Positions 21,634 through 29,143 of a DNA stretch of 64,000 nucleotides are shown here, in pieces. The position numbers were made by a program, and so were the translations under genes. Under the pieces are notes generated by a model. The model was not told the DNA's origin. It saw nothing but the letters and a program-made list of their open reading frames with translations, and searched no databases. Where the stretch lies: the IMG/VR virus record IMGVR_UViG_3300023184_000027, positions 1-64,000 of that record; one strand, given 5' to 3'. The stretch's first letter is position 1. Every line of letters starts with the position of its first letter. The DNA comes from a virus.

Positions 21634-22034
21634 GACATAAATTAACTTCGACAAATATGGACGATAATTCTTATGCAATTAAAATAATTCCTTTGATGAG
21701 GAAAATCATTAAAAAACATCCGTGGTCCGGAGAATTAGAAGCCGAGAGGTGGTTTAAATATGATTATAAAATTGTTGGTATGACTTTTAACACCGATTAC
21801 TATGAACCAAAATTATTAATTCACATTGAGATTAGTAATTTTAGAATATGCCGATACGACAGGAAAACTGATACTAAAAAATGGGAGAACCCTAAATTTC
21901 GGTATTGGTCATCAATAAAAAGAAATGAATATGTTAGAACTTGGGGTTTAACGGAAATGAAATTATTTGTTAAATTGTTTTCATTCCCACATAGAATTGA
22001 AATTGGGAAAATTAAATTAGTCGATGATGAATAA
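21630..22034 (+). CDS. Unknown basic protein
   Basis: The 134-residue protein begins within the stop of the preceding gene (ATGA overlap) and overlaps the next by 11 bases. It has many tryptophan, arginine and lysine residues (ERWFKYDYKIVGM, then RYWSSIKRNEYVRTW), which could suit a nucleic-acid contact. No family recognised. Confidence 0.55.
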   Translation: MRHKLTSTNMDDNSYAIKIIPLMRKIIKKHPWSGELEAERWFKYDYKIVGMTFNTDYYEPKLLIHIEISNFRICRYDRKTDTKKWENPKFRYWSSIKRNEYVRTWGLTEMKLFVKLFSFPHRIEIGKIKLVDDE

Positions 22035-22347
22035 TAAAATGTCCTCCTTAATTATTAAATACCTCAATCTTACTTACCCCAATAAACTCACATTTAGTCA
22101 ATCCAACTATCATAATAAATCAATTGTGTTTAGGCATGGTGACACTGAAATTGGAATAACGCGGTCGGATATGGACAATTTTATTAGAATTAATAACCGA
22201 ATACATATGGACATATCAAAATGGTTTGGTGATAATTTTGATAAAGGATTTATCAACGAATGTATAATTAAATGGTTATTGATGAAGTATAACTCTAATA
22301 ATGCTGGAGAAATACTTATGTCGGAATGGTTTGGAGTTAACAATTAA
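22024..22347 (+). CDS. Unknown protein, weak member of the local small-protein group
   Basis: The 107 residues start MMNNKMSSLIIKYLNLTYPN, like the starts of the 5967 and 8102 proteins, and contain ISKWFGDNFDKGF and IIKWLLMKYN. It has no ITE leader. It ends the plus-strand operon; its frame overlaps the upstream gene. Function unknown. Confidence 0.55.
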   Translation: MMNNKMSSLIIKYLNLTYPNKLTFSQSNYHNKSIVFRHGDTEIGITRSDMDNFIRINNRIHMDISKWFGDNFDKGFINECIIKWLLMKYNSNNAGEILMSEWFGVNN

Positions 22348-22359
22348 CATTGATTAATG

Positions 22360-22391
22360 TTTGTGTATCTTAAACTTATATCGTATCTTTA
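22360..22391 (+). promoter_or_regulatory. Bacteroidetes-type promoter, leaderless geometry
   Basis: TTTG (22360-22363), 20 bp, TATCTTTA (22384-22391), then 4 bases to the ATG at 22396. Confidence 0.75.
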
Positions 22392-22395
22392 CACT

Positions 22396-22686
22396 ATGAA
22401 ACTACTTAAATATTTGATTATCCGGACAACAACAAAGGGTTCTAATGAGGCAATTAGTGTATATAATACATTATACAACACCAATGTGGTTACGACCCCT
22501 ATAAAACCCTTATCCGTTGTTAAACCTAATGTGACCGTTCATAACTCCCCACTGAAACCTACAGATAAGAAACAGGAGATGATAGATTCTTTAGAATACC
22601 TTAAAGGTAAAATTGTGAAGACAAAAAAAGACAAGGAATCAATCTCTATGTTGGAAGCTATCTTGAAGAATATGTTAGATAGATAA
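22396..22686 (+). CDS. Small unknown protein
   Basis: The 96 residues start MKLLKYLIIRTTTKGSNEAI and end with a lysine-rich helix. The frame is open from 22357, but that stretch is the promoter, so the ATG at 22396 is the better start. The 3' end overlaps the convergent gene at 22675 by 12 bases. Function unknown. Confidence 0.55.
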   Translation: MKLLKYLIIRTTTKGSNEAISVYNTLYNTNVVTTPIKPLSVVKPNVTVHNSPLKPTDKKQEMIDSLEYLKGKIVKTKKDKESISMLEAILKNMLDR

Positions 22687-23076
22687 ATAATCGTCTGTTA
22701 TTTGTTTAACTTCTAATCCCGTATTTTCTTCAAACCATTGTTTAAATATTGGTTTCCACAAATCCCCAAATAAAGACGTTAGTTTTCTACCAACCACAGG
22801 ATATATGTGTAATAAAGGACAGTCATAGTTGTGTAAACGACCATAACCCGCAAAGTATTCATCTTCCGGACCAGCGTTTGCATTACAACCATAATAAATG
22901 TAAGAATCATCATCATTTATGAAAAAAACAATGTCTCCAAATCTATCAACATCATCTTGGTAAGTGCCAGCTGTCGTCCTCATATTCTCATACCACCCAT
23001 AATCCGGAATAAATTCACTATCCAAATACTTACGAATTATCTTATCAATCTTATTTTCCGTTATTACTATTTTCAT
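22675..23076 (-). CDS. Leader-type (MKIVITE) protein, paralog of the 1135 gene
   Basis: The 133-residue protein has leader MKIVITENKIDKIIRKYLDS, a central YGW and acid/tyrosine-rich strands, and the end SLFGDLWKPIFKQWFEENTG. This matches LFGHRWHKPFIDWFWDNFN of the 1135 protein. The two are clear paralogs 21 kb apart. ATATTTAT stands 4 bases before the ATG. Function unknown. Confidence 0.65.
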   Translation of the reverse strand: MKIVITENKIDKIIRKYLDSEFIPDYGWYENMRTTAGTYQDDVDRFGDIVFFINDDDSYIYYGCNANAGPEDEYFAGYGRLHNYDCPLLHIYPVVGRKLTSLFGDLWKPIFKQWFEENTGLEVKQITDDYLSI

Positions 23077-23088
23077 ATAAATAAATAT
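23077..23088 (-). promoter_or_regulatory. ATATTTAT box, 4 bases before start codon
   Basis: On the minus strand ATATTTAT (23088-23081), TTAT, then ATG at 23076. Confidence 0.5.
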
Positions 23089-23101
23089 CCCATAAATGAA
23101 A

Positions 23102-23124
23102 AACCCCCATTAATCTTGGGGGTT
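23102..23124 (-). terminator. Terminator of the 23110 gene
   Basis: An 8-bp stem (AACCCCCA with TGGGGGTT) and 7-base loop, overlapping the last codons of the 23110 gene. On the minus strand TTTTTCATTT follows. Confidence 0.75.
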
Positions 23125-23322
23125 ATCTTTTTCTTTATTATGTACCACATAAAAATTATGTCCAAAGTGAGGTAAATCAATATTGTCACCAAACCCCAAT
23201 GTCTCAACCATATTTTCAAGGTCTCTATTGGACATCTTATTTAGGACATCCACACCAACCTTTAATAGTATCAGTTCTATAACCTCATCTCTACTAATTT
23301 CTACTGTTGATTTCCACCCCAT
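23110..23322 (-). CDS. Conserved small phage-type protein (MGWKxxVEISRDE)
   Basis: The 70 residues start MGWKSTVEISRDEVIELILL and end ETLGFGDNIDLPHFGHNFYV. I have the impression that this pattern (MGW, then ISR-x-E, then a glycine-aspartate loop before a hydrophobic end) recurs in phages of many hosts as an unknown protein. It lies just after the glycosyltransferase gene on the same strand. Confidence 0.6.
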   Translation of the reverse strand: MGWKSTVEISRDEVIELILLKVGVDVLNKMSNRDLENMVETLGFGDNIDLPHFGHNFYVVHNKEKDNPQD

Positions 23323-23326
23323 ATTT

Positions 23327-24016
23327 TTAATTTATATATTCGTTAATTAAACATTCTGTCAGATAAGCGTCAATTCCTTTACATTCAAAAATTGATTCCA
23401 ATTTACAATTATGGTTTGACCCAATATAAAATTCAACCAATAATAAATTATGTTTACCTTCATAAAGGTCAGTACCTAATAAAGTTTTATTATATAAATA
23501 TTCATCGTTTAATGTTTTAATATGGTCAGATGTTGTCCACCAATAATTCCCACTAAAATGGGGATGATAACCAACATGTGTATCATATCTAACATTACAT
23601 CCAACAGCATCCGCACCATTATCTAATTTACGGACACACTCTTTAAACCTGTAGATTATATTATAATCCATACTCATTCTCCAAAGAATTGTCCTAATAT
23701 CAAATTCTTTATTACCCACACCTTTTGTATGGAAATACATCACATAACAATCATTATCTTTACAATAATTTGTTAAAAATTTCATTGTATCAAATTCACC
23801 GTCATTTGTTGGGTGAACGATTACTTTAAATTTAGAGTAATTTAATAGTAAAGATTTAAACCAATCAACTTCATCAATATTATGATAGTTTATCCCAACA
23901 TAAATCATTTCACATTCATCATATAAACCTGAAGTAAATAATTTGGTCATTTGGTCTTGAACAATAACCTTATAATCATTTACCAAGTAAGTGTGCCAAA
24001 ATATAACTTTATTCAT
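23327..24016 (-). CDS. Glycosyltransferase-like protein (YxHTKG / HxSGNYWW type)
   Basis: The 229-residue protein has a Rossmann-like start (KVIFWHTYLVNDYKVIVQDQ), the VMYFHTKGV motif (about residue 95) and HFSGNYWWTTSDHIKTL. This set is found in a family of putative glycosyltransferases of phages and giant viruses. It is the third of five transferase-type genes here. The substrate is unknown. Confidence 0.65.
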   Translation of the reverse strand: MNKVIFWHTYLVNDYKVIVQDQMTKLFTSGLYDECEMIYVGINYHNIDEVDWFKSLLLNYSKFKVIVHPTNDGEFDTMKFLTNYCKDNDCYVMYFHTKGVGNKEFDIRTILWRMSMDYNIIYRFKECVRKLDNGADAVGCNVRYDTHVGYHPHFSGNYWWTTSDHIKTLNDEYLYNKTLLGTDLYEGKHNLLLVEFYIGSNHNCKLESIFECKGIDAYLTECLINEYIN

Positions 24017-24018
24017 AA

Positions 24019-24222
24019 TTATTTACTTTTAGCTTTACCCACAAATTCTATTAATTCATTCGCCAATCGTATCGCCTCATCATAGGACATATACAATCTT
24101 GCGTCAACACTTTTGTCCTGTCTTTCCACCACTCGTAGTACAATTGAATCTTGTCCTTCACTTTCTTGGATAACAGCTTCTTGATACCCACCATCCATTA
24201 TTATTTTTGTTTCTACCCACAT
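24019..24222 (-). CDS. Small unknown protein
   Basis: The 67-residue protein is a compact beta-alpha unit (VETKIIMDGGYQEAVIQESE, then YDEAIRLANELIEFV). It has no leader. It is packed tightly between neighbours on the same strand (gaps of 1-2 bases), so it is cotranscribed with them. Confidence 0.5.
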   Translation of the reverse strand: MWVETKIIMDGGYQEAVIQESEGQDSIVLRVVERQDKSVDARLYMSYDEAIRLANELIEFVGKAKSK

Positions 24223-24223
24223 A

Positions 24224-24589
24224 TCACTTAATTGAATTAGTTAATTTATCTCTATACTCCTGAGATTCTTTCTCAATATGGTATTTTGTCATCACACTCA
24301 TTGCTTTACGTAACCTTGAAGATTTTTTATTAAACGGATTGTAATACATCCAAAACGGTATTTCCCAAGCAAATTTACCATCAATATAAGCACTAACAAA
24401 ATCTCTATCAGAAAAAGATAGTGTTCCTTCATTTGTTGTTGGATATTTCGGACTATAATAATCCACAAAACAACCATCCATTCCACACATCTCGTTTCTT
24501 TCCCAAAGTTCTTTGTCATTCTCTAATAACCCAATAACACGATTAACATATCTCTCGTTAATCTCCTTCATAGTCAATTTTTCACTCAT
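24224..24589 (-). CDS. Small unknown protein
   Basis: From the ATG at 24589 the protein has 121 residues (MSEKLTMKEINERYVNRVIG at the start). The frame is open five codons further, but those codons overlap the upstream gene. It has a helical N-terminal part and a tryptophan/aromatic middle (FAWEIPFWMYYNPFNKKS). Function unknown. Confidence 0.55.
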   Translation of the reverse strand: MSEKLTMKEINERYVNRVIGLLENDKELWERNEMCGMDGCFVDYYSPKYPTTNEGTLSFSDRDFVSAYIDGKFAWEIPFWMYYNPFNKKSSRLRKAMSVMTKYHIEKESQEYRDKLTNSIK

Positions 24590-25094
24590 AATCATAATTA
24601 TCAAAATATTTATTCATCGGTATTGGTTTTTCATAACCTCCGATTTTTTTTAATTGCTTTTTCATTTCCGATATATCATCTTTAGTGTAATGTGGTGGAA
24701 AAGTTGGTTTCATTCCATATGGCATGTTATGTCTCTCTTCCCAAATTTTCAACCTGTGTTCAGCAGTTGATATCTCGTTAGCTAATTCCGTCCCTGATAC
24801 CCATTTATCATACTCATCTTTAGATTTAATAAGCATTATATCACCACCATAATTGGTGATTTTAGCATCCGGATTGGTTGTATAAACATTTACAATACCA
24901 TCTTGACCATTGTAATCCTCACATAAATCATTCACCGCAAGTTCATTGGTTAATGTGTTTTTCCATTTACTACCATATGACCTAACCTCACAGATATATA
25001 TAAACCCATCTTCACGAGTTTGTAAATAATTACCTATCTTGTTTTGAAGTTCTCTTAATTCTTCTACCGAGTATTTAATAAAATCTATTTCCAT
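24582..25094 (-). CDS. Conserved phage-type protein (VRSYGxxW / VYTTNPDA motifs)
   Basis: The 170-residue protein has KYSVEELRELQNKIGNYLQT, FIYICEVRSYGSKWKNTL, and NVYTTNPDAKITNYGGDIML. I associate these blocks with an uncharacterised protein in Bacteroidetes phages. The first helix resembles H-NS-like YSxEEL regions, but there is no DNA-binding tail. It is driven by a host-type promoter at leaderless distance, so early expression is likely. Confidence 0.6.
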   Translation of the reverse strand: MEIDFIKYSVEELRELQNKIGNYLQTREDGFIYICEVRSYGSKWKNTLTNELAVNDLCEDYNGQDGIVNVYTTNPDAKITNYGGDIMLIKSKDEYDKWVSGTELANEISTAEHRLKIWEERHNMPYGMKPTFPPHYTKDDISEMKKQLKKIGGYEKPIPMNKYFDNYDYE

Positions 25095-25098
25095 AAGG

Positions 25099-25130
25099 CA
25101 AATATAGGCATAAAAAAAGGAACTACCAAA
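25099..25130 (-). promoter_or_regulatory. Bacteroidetes-type promoter, leaderless geometry
   Basis: On the minus strand TTTG (25130-25127), 20 bp, TATATTTG (25106-25099), then 4 bases to the ATG at 25094. The TTTG lies in the loop of the preceding terminator. Confidence 0.75.
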
Positions 25131-25137
25131 TAGTTCC
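25112..25137 (-). terminator. Terminator overlapping the next promoter
   Basis: A 7-bp stem (GGAACTA with TAGTTCC), a 5-base loop and T7 on the minus strand end the 25148 gene. The hairpin and T run fill the spacer of the next promoter. Confidence 0.75.
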
Positions 25138-25147
25138 CTTATTTTTT

Positions 25148-25483
25148 TTAACTTAAATCTTCTTTATCTTCCATATAATGAACAATTTTAACCGGTAATT
25201 TAAATTTATCTTCAAACCAATGTTTTACTAACAATTTACTTTCATCCATTGTATAACCGAACCAAACTATAGGTAAGAGAATATCATAACAAATTGATAA
25301 AGTATTTAAATTTGGATTGTACACCATTATAATACCACCACCATTTATATAATTAACCAGAAAAACCTCCTTCCCTTGACCATTTCTAATCTGTTTAGTT
25401 TTATTATACATTTTAGAAAATGTTTTATTCAAGTTTTTTATAGCTAATTCGTCTCTACGACTTTCCTTTATTAATAATTTCAT
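25148..25483 (-). CDS. Leader-type (MKLLIKESRRDEL) protein, tandem copy A
   Basis: The 111-residue protein shares with the 25499 protein the leader IKESRRDELA, the middle NGGGIIMVY and LSICYDILLPIVWFGY, and the ending LLVKHWFEDKFKLPVKIVH. They are tandem duplicates. The I-K-E at residues 5-7 replaces I-T-E. This pair shows the shared small-protein architecture most clearly: helix, strands, then W-F-E-D-K-F-x-L-P-V-K-I. Function unknown. Confidence 0.7.
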   Translation of the reverse strand: MKLLIKESRRDELAIKNLNKTFSKMYNKTKQIRNGQGKEVFLVNYINGGGIIMVYNPNLNTLSICYDILLPIVWFGYTMDESKLLVKHWFEDKFKLPVKIVHYMEDKEDLS

Positions 25484-25498
25484 ATGTTATTTTATTTT

Positions 25499-25828
25499 TT
25501 AATTTAAAACACCTTTTTGTGTGTGATGAGTAATTTTAACCGGTAATTCAAACTTATCTTCAAACCAATTTTTTACTAACATTTTACTTTCATGTGGTGT
25601 ATAACTGAAATAAACTATGGGAGCAAGAATATCATCACAAATGTATAAAGTTTTCGCCCTTTCACCGTAAATCATTATAACACCATCACCATTTCTATAA
25701 TCAATTCTCCTATGTGACCCTGTTGAATCTGTAATATAATCAACATCAATATACATATTGGAAAATGCTTTATCCAACTCTTTTTTTGCCAATTCGTCTC
25801 TACGACTTTCTTTTATTACTATTCTCAT
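25499..25828 (-). CDS. Leader-type (MRIVIKESRRDEL) protein, tandem copy B
   Basis: The 109 residues align end to end with copy A (leader, DGVIMIYGERAKTLYICDDI, then LVKNWFEDKFELPVKITH). Its start overlaps the stop of the 25825 gene (ATGA), so it is coupled to that gene. Confidence 0.7.
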   Translation of the reverse strand: MRIVIKESRRDELAKKELDKAFSNMYIDVDYITDSTGSHRRIDYRNGDGVIMIYGERAKTLYICDDILAPIVYFSYTPHESKMLVKNWFEDKFELPVKITHHTQKGVLN

Positions 25829-26430
25829 ACGTCATTTGATTTTATGTTATAAACACTTCTGTATCTACTCTTTAAATCATAATCACTTAAATCTTCCAAT
25901 TCACTAATCCTGTACAATGAATTTTTATGAAGATAATTAATCATTTCTCCTCTACTTATATTATCAGTATTAACCATCTGATAACATTTACGCCAATCAT
26001 CCGATTCGTGAGTTTCATCAATCTCTATTTCCGGATGACCAATTTCTTGTCCAAACTTGGTTGTATATTTTTCATCATACCATTCAGTTATCACATTAAA
26101 TATAAAAGATTTTCTAACCTGTAACATTGTTGATAAATAATCAATCTCATCTGTATCAACAAATAAATCACCAGCATAAAACTTTTCATCTCCATCATCC
26201 TCATCCTCATCACCCATAAAATTATACCTCGCCTCAATAATAATTTTATCCCCTTTACACCATTCCTCATTATAGTTTCCATAATTCTCTTCAGTAGGTG
26301 GAGTGACTCTTGTTGTATTAGAGATAATTTTCTCCATATGTTTAATGATAATCGATTTAGCTGCGTCTGTACCTCTAATAAATCGTTTATTAACCTCTTC
26401 TCTTAATATCTTTTTAATTAAATCTTTCAT
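25825..26430 (-). CDS. Leader-type (MKDLIKKILREE) acidic protein
   Basis: The 201-residue protein begins MKDLIKKILREEVNKRFIRG, the third leader type, with L-R-E at residues 9-11. An acidic stretch (GDEDEDDGDE) and FNVITEWYDEKYTTKFG, a form of the W-x-D-E-K-Y unit, follow. The C-terminus adds a helical part. It is coupled to copy B. Function unknown. Confidence 0.6.
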   Translation of the reverse strand: MKDLIKKILREEVNKRFIRGTDAAKSIIIKHMEKIISNTTRVTPPTEENYGNYNEEWCKGDKIIIEARYNFMGDEDEDDGDEKFYAGDLFVDTDEIDYLSTMLQVRKSFIFNVITEWYDEKYTTKFGQEIGHPEIEIDETHESDDWRKCYQMVNTDNISRGEMINYLHKNSLYRISELEDLSDYDLKSRYRSVYNIKSNDV

Positions 26431-26431
26431 A

Positions 26432-27040
26432 TTATTTAATAATTCTGAACCTTAATAATGGTTTACCATTTATTGTTATATCACCTTTTTCATTCTTATC
26501 TATTGTTTTAACAACAACCTTTTTGTTTTTGAATTTCCCACCCATTATGGTATCACCAACTTTAATATCCAATTTAATCATTTCACTTAATGTTAATTCT
26601 CTATTATCATCTTGAGTGTTCCAAATATCTTGTCCGGTTCCCTTGTGAATTAATTTAATTGAGTCTCTTGGTATATCATCAAAGGTAACAATATGTTTAT
26701 ACTTATCATCAAAATGAGCATCTTTATACCATTGAACATTTGATTTTTCTGTATCTATCACCCATATGTCATCGTCATAAGTTGAATCAAACATATCTTT
26801 TTTCTTTAAACTATTGGTAGCAAATACTGCAGGGACACATTCTTCATCATCACTGTATTCACTGGCTGCGTGAGTTAAATAACAATCACCTAACACCGCT
26901 CTAATCCCATAGTCCATAATACTATCTCGGTTAGACTTATTAGAGGAATGAACAACATATTTCCCGGGAGTAATCTCATCTCCCTTAACCCTTTGTTCTT
27001 GCAACAATTTATATTGTAATTCTGTTATAATTATTTTCAT
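26432..27040 (-). CDS. Leader-type (MKIIITE) protein, possible ADP-ribosyltransferase-like fold
   Basis: The 202-residue protein starts MKIIITELQYKLLQEQRVKG. A domain with YVVHSSNKSNRDSIMDYGIR, LTHAASEYSDDEE and VPAVFATNSLKKK follows, then VWIDTEK-like strands. The order H-S-S...R-x-x-I-x-x-x-G-(I/L)...A-x-F-A-T resembles the core of Tpt1/ART-type folds. In T4 the packaged Alt protein is such an enzyme and carries a capsid-targeting leader, which would fit, but the key catalytic glutamate is not evident. Treat as a weak call. Confidence 0.35.
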   Translation of the reverse strand: MKIIITELQYKLLQEQRVKGDEITPGKYVVHSSNKSNRDSIMDYGIRAVLGDCYLTHAASEYSDDEECVPAVFATNSLKKKDMFDSTYDDDIWVIDTEKSNVQWYKDAHFDDKYKHIVTFDDIPRDSIKLIHKGTGQDIWNTQDDNRELTLSEMIKLDIKVGDTIMGGKFKNKKVVVKTIDKNEKGDITINGKPLLRFRIIK

Positions 27041-27041
27041 G

Positions 27042-27419
27042 TTATTCTAAAGCCCTATCTAAAAATCTAACCTCTTCTATCTCGTTATTACCATAAATAC
27101 TTGGGTATCTACTAGTATATATTTTAAAAATTCTTCTAATCAAATCTTCTCTTATTGTATTATAAATGTTACGGGAACCAAAAATTGGACTAACTAAATC
27201 ATAAAAATAGTCATCAGACACTCTAATAAGAGTGTTGTTATCAAATCCGTAATAATCAGCTATTACATATTTTCTTGTTCCCGGAGTTAAAAATTGAACT
27301 TTATATCCGTTCATTCTTGATTGGAAGGCTCTTATTAAGTTATCCTCATCAATACCAAGACTACTAATAATAATATCTTTTAATTTTTCTATTTTTTCTT
27401 CACTAATCTTAATATCCAT
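27042..27419 (-). CDS. Leader-like (MDIKISEE) protein, unknown function
   Basis: The 125 residues start MDIKISEEKIEKLKDIIISS with I-S-E at 5-7, then have a beta region (YKVQFLTPGTRKYVIADYYG) and a helical basic C-terminal part. ATATTTAT stands 4 bases before the ATG. It is the first gene of the 27419-to-25148 run of leader-type genes. Confidence 0.55.
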   Translation of the reverse strand: MDIKISEEKIEKLKDIIISSLGIDEDNLIRAFQSRMNGYKVQFLTPGTRKYVIADYYGFDNNTLIRVSDDYFYDLVSPIFGSRNIYNTIREDLIRRIFKIYTSRYPSIYGNNEIEEVRFLDRALE

Positions 27420-27431
27420 ATGTATAAATAT
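27420..27431 (-). promoter_or_regulatory. ATATTTAT box, 4 bases before start codon
   Basis: On the minus strand ATATTTAT (27431-27424), ACAT, then ATG at 27419. Confidence 0.5.
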
Positions 27432-27434
27432 AAC

Positions 27435-27497
27435 ACGAGAGTAAAAATTACTCCCATCTTTTGAACGAAGGTAATTTTGAGTTTTTTTTACTCTCGT
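27435..27497. terminator. Large imperfect hairpin, likely terminator
   Basis: ACGAGAGTAAAAA (27435-27447) pairs with TTTTTACTCTCGT (27485-27497) around a 37-base loop. The T-rich arm suits a terminator for the HNH gene ending at 27534. Confidence 0.5.
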
Positions 27498-27533
27498 TTA
27501 ATTCTTTTCATTAAATAGTAAATCTTATAAGAA

Positions 27534-28160
27534 TCATAAATCAGACGATTTATTTATAACATGATATTTTAATTTACTTTCTAAATAAGCGGTTTTAGCC
27601 TCAAGTTCTGTGTTAAAAACACCTAAATAAATTGATTCCCCTTTAATTCGTAAACAACCAACCCATTTATTAAGATTTTTTCTATACGAATAACCTTTCG
27701 CACCTCTATTAAATGTGTTTTCTTGATTAGAAACATATCTCAAATTTTCTAATTTATTATTTTTAGGATTTCTATCAATATGGTCAACTAATAAATTTGA
27801 TGGACCAACAAATGATAACATAACTAATCTATGTACCGAAAATAACGTGGGTTTATTATTTTCAGATAAATTTACTTGATAATACCCTCTATTACTAAAA
27901 CGAGGCGATAATATTTTCCCCTTATATTTTTGAATTTGACCCTTTTTATTTTCAATAATTCTATTTAAACTTTTTACTCTTCCCATATTACTTACTTGGT
28001 AAATATTTTCATAATTAGGGATATCTTTCCACTCTTCATCAAGTAAATTATTTTCAAGGTCTTTTTTAATTGAATAGTATTCATCTAAAGCCTCGATTAT
28101 TCTTTCTTGCGTTAATGGTTCTCCGGAGAGTCTTTCATTAAAAAATTCTTTTGATGTCAT
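27534..28160 (-). CDS. NUMOD4-HNH-AP2 homing endonuclease
   Basis: From the ATG at 28160 the protein has 208 residues. A NUMOD4 motif (EEWKDIPNYENIYQVSNMGR) is followed by the HNH core (VHRLVMLSFVG, then VDHIDRNPKNNKLENLRYVS). The end is an AP2-like DNA-binding part (GYSYRKNLNKWVGCLRIKGE, then YLGVFNTELEAKTAY). This is the standard domain order of a phage free-standing homing endonuclease. The longer upstream frame is less likely. Confidence 0.85.
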   Translation of the reverse strand: MTSKEFFNERLSGEPLTQERIIEALDEYYSIKKDLENNLLDEEWKDIPNYENIYQVSNMGRVKSLNRIIENKKGQIQKYKGKILSPRFSNRGYYQVNLSENNKPTLFSVHRLVMLSFVGPSNLLVDHIDRNPKNNKLENLRYVSNQENTFNRGAKGYSYRKNLNKWVGCLRIKGESIYLGVFNTELEAKTAYLESKLKYHVINKSSDL

Positions 28161-28285
28161 AATATTATTATATTGGTTTATAATAAAAATACACAATGTG
28201 TAATTAGTTGTCAATTAAATGAAATATATTACCAATCACCGCAAGATGAACCCCAATTTTTAGGGTTTATATTACCACCAAAAGT

Positions 28286-28315
28286 AATAAACCCCCAACA
28301 ATGTGAGGGTTTATT
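28286..28315. terminator. Hairpin, probable terminator
   Basis: A 9-bp stem (AATAAACCC with GGGTTTATT) and 12-base loop, with a T run on the plus side. It overlaps the stop of the 28311 gene. Confidence 0.5.
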
Positions 28316-28478
28316 TTTTTTTCATTATTTCTCTTATTTCCATCTGTAATTCATGTAGTTCAGGGTCAGTCATGAGTAAATAACGAGACTTAATATCCCG
28401 ATAATTATTCCGGATATCATTAGTCGTCCACTTTAGGAACAGAATCATCAAATCAATTTTTATTTTCAGTTTTCTCAT
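28311..28478 (-). CDS. 55-residue helical protein, intact member of a duplicated pair
   Basis: The minus strand encodes MRKLKIKIDLMILFLKWTTN, continuing as a basic/acidic helix to IREIMKKK. A truncated copy with the same first 20 residues lies at 29124. TATCTTTA stands 3 bases before the ATG, a host-type -7 element. Function unknown. Confidence 0.6.
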   Translation of the reverse strand: MRKLKIKIDLMILFLKWTTNDIRNNYRDIKSRYLLMTDPELHELQMEIREIMKKK

Positions 28479-28566
28479 CTCTAAAGATATCGCAAATTGT
28501 TAAAACACAAAAAATAACCAACAATAAAATAAACCCATACAATGGGAATATTGGTTCAGATATCAC
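28453..28566 (-). CDS. Possible 37-residue membrane microprotein (GTG start)
   Basis: From GTG at 28566 the minus strand encodes VISEPIFPLYGFILLLVIFC, then a short polar tail. It has one membrane span and overlaps the next gene by 26 bases. The absence of ATG makes it uncertain. A further 21-residue acidic ORF (28578-28643, MEQIDDEEYLSDEDILIFPN) lies upstream and is weaker still. Confidence 0.3.
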   Translation of the reverse strand: MISEPIFPLYGFILLLVIFCVLTICDIFRDEKTENKN

Positions 28567-28711
28567 GACTTTTATGTTTATAGATTAGGGAAGATTAGTA
28601 TATCTTCATCCGATAAATACTCCTCATCATCAATTTGTTCCATTTTTTGTGATATTATTTTAAGTTTTTTACTATTTTTATGTTTTTTTATCTAATATTA
28701 CCTTTTTTTGA

Positions 28712-28912
28712 TTAAAATATAACAGAAAGAACCCCATATATTACCAAAAACACAACAAAACCGGCAACACAACCTTTATAAAATTCATTACTTGAATTAA
28801 CATCTAAAGGAATTTTACCCTTCCATTTTTGTCCATCACATAAAACATTCCAATAATTTTTAATCATTTCATCAACAACAAAATCATCATTGTTTTTTAC
28901 TTTTTTATCCAT
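28712..28912 (-). CDS. Small C-terminally anchored membrane protein
   Basis: The 66-residue protein has a polar N-terminal half (MDKKVKNNDDFVVDEMIKNY) and a C-terminal membrane span (GCVAGFVVFLVIYGVLSVIF). It lies 5 bases downstream of the next small membrane protein gene. Function unknown. Confidence 0.55.
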   Translation of the reverse strand: MDKKVKNNDDFVVDEMIKNYWNVLCDGQKWKGKIPLDVNSSNEFYKGCVAGFVVFLVIYGVLSVIF

Positions 28913-28917
28913 AACTT

Positions 28918-29058
28918 TTATTTTTTAGACTCCCCAATAACTAAAAAAACAATAATACCTAACACGAACCATACATTAACAAAATATGTTAACCCCGAGC
29001 ACAATATTGTTAAAATATCATATTTATTTTTTAATATAAATTGTTTTATTTTATTCAT
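28918..29058 (-). CDS. 46-residue membrane microprotein
   Basis: The minus strand encodes MNKIKQFILKNKYDILTILC and then a hydrophobic stretch to IGESKK. It overlaps the stop of the upstream 30-residue ORF and precedes the 28712 gene by 5 bases. Such tight coupling supports real translation. Function unknown. Confidence 0.5.
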   Translation of the reverse strand: MNKIKQFILKNKYDILTILCSGLTYFVNVWFVLGIIVFLVIGESKK

Positions 29059-29143
29059 TAACCTTAAATTGTATTGTTATTCTTTTATATCCAAACCAAC
29101 CATCAACAACAACAGTTCTAAATTCAATTCTTTCGTATATCAT
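29051..29143 (-). CDS. 30-residue small protein
   Basis: The minus strand encodes MIYERIEFRTVVVDGWFGYK followed by RITIQFKVNE. The alternating hydrophobic pattern suggests a small beta sheet. It overlaps the genes on either side. Evidence is modest. Confidence 0.4.
   Translation of the reverse strand: MIYERIEFRTVVVDGWFGYKRITIQFKVNE

Noticed and set aside
24298-24519. 73-codon ORF overlapping the 24224 gene
   Set aside because: It is a frame shadow inside a gene with better composition and neighbour spacing.
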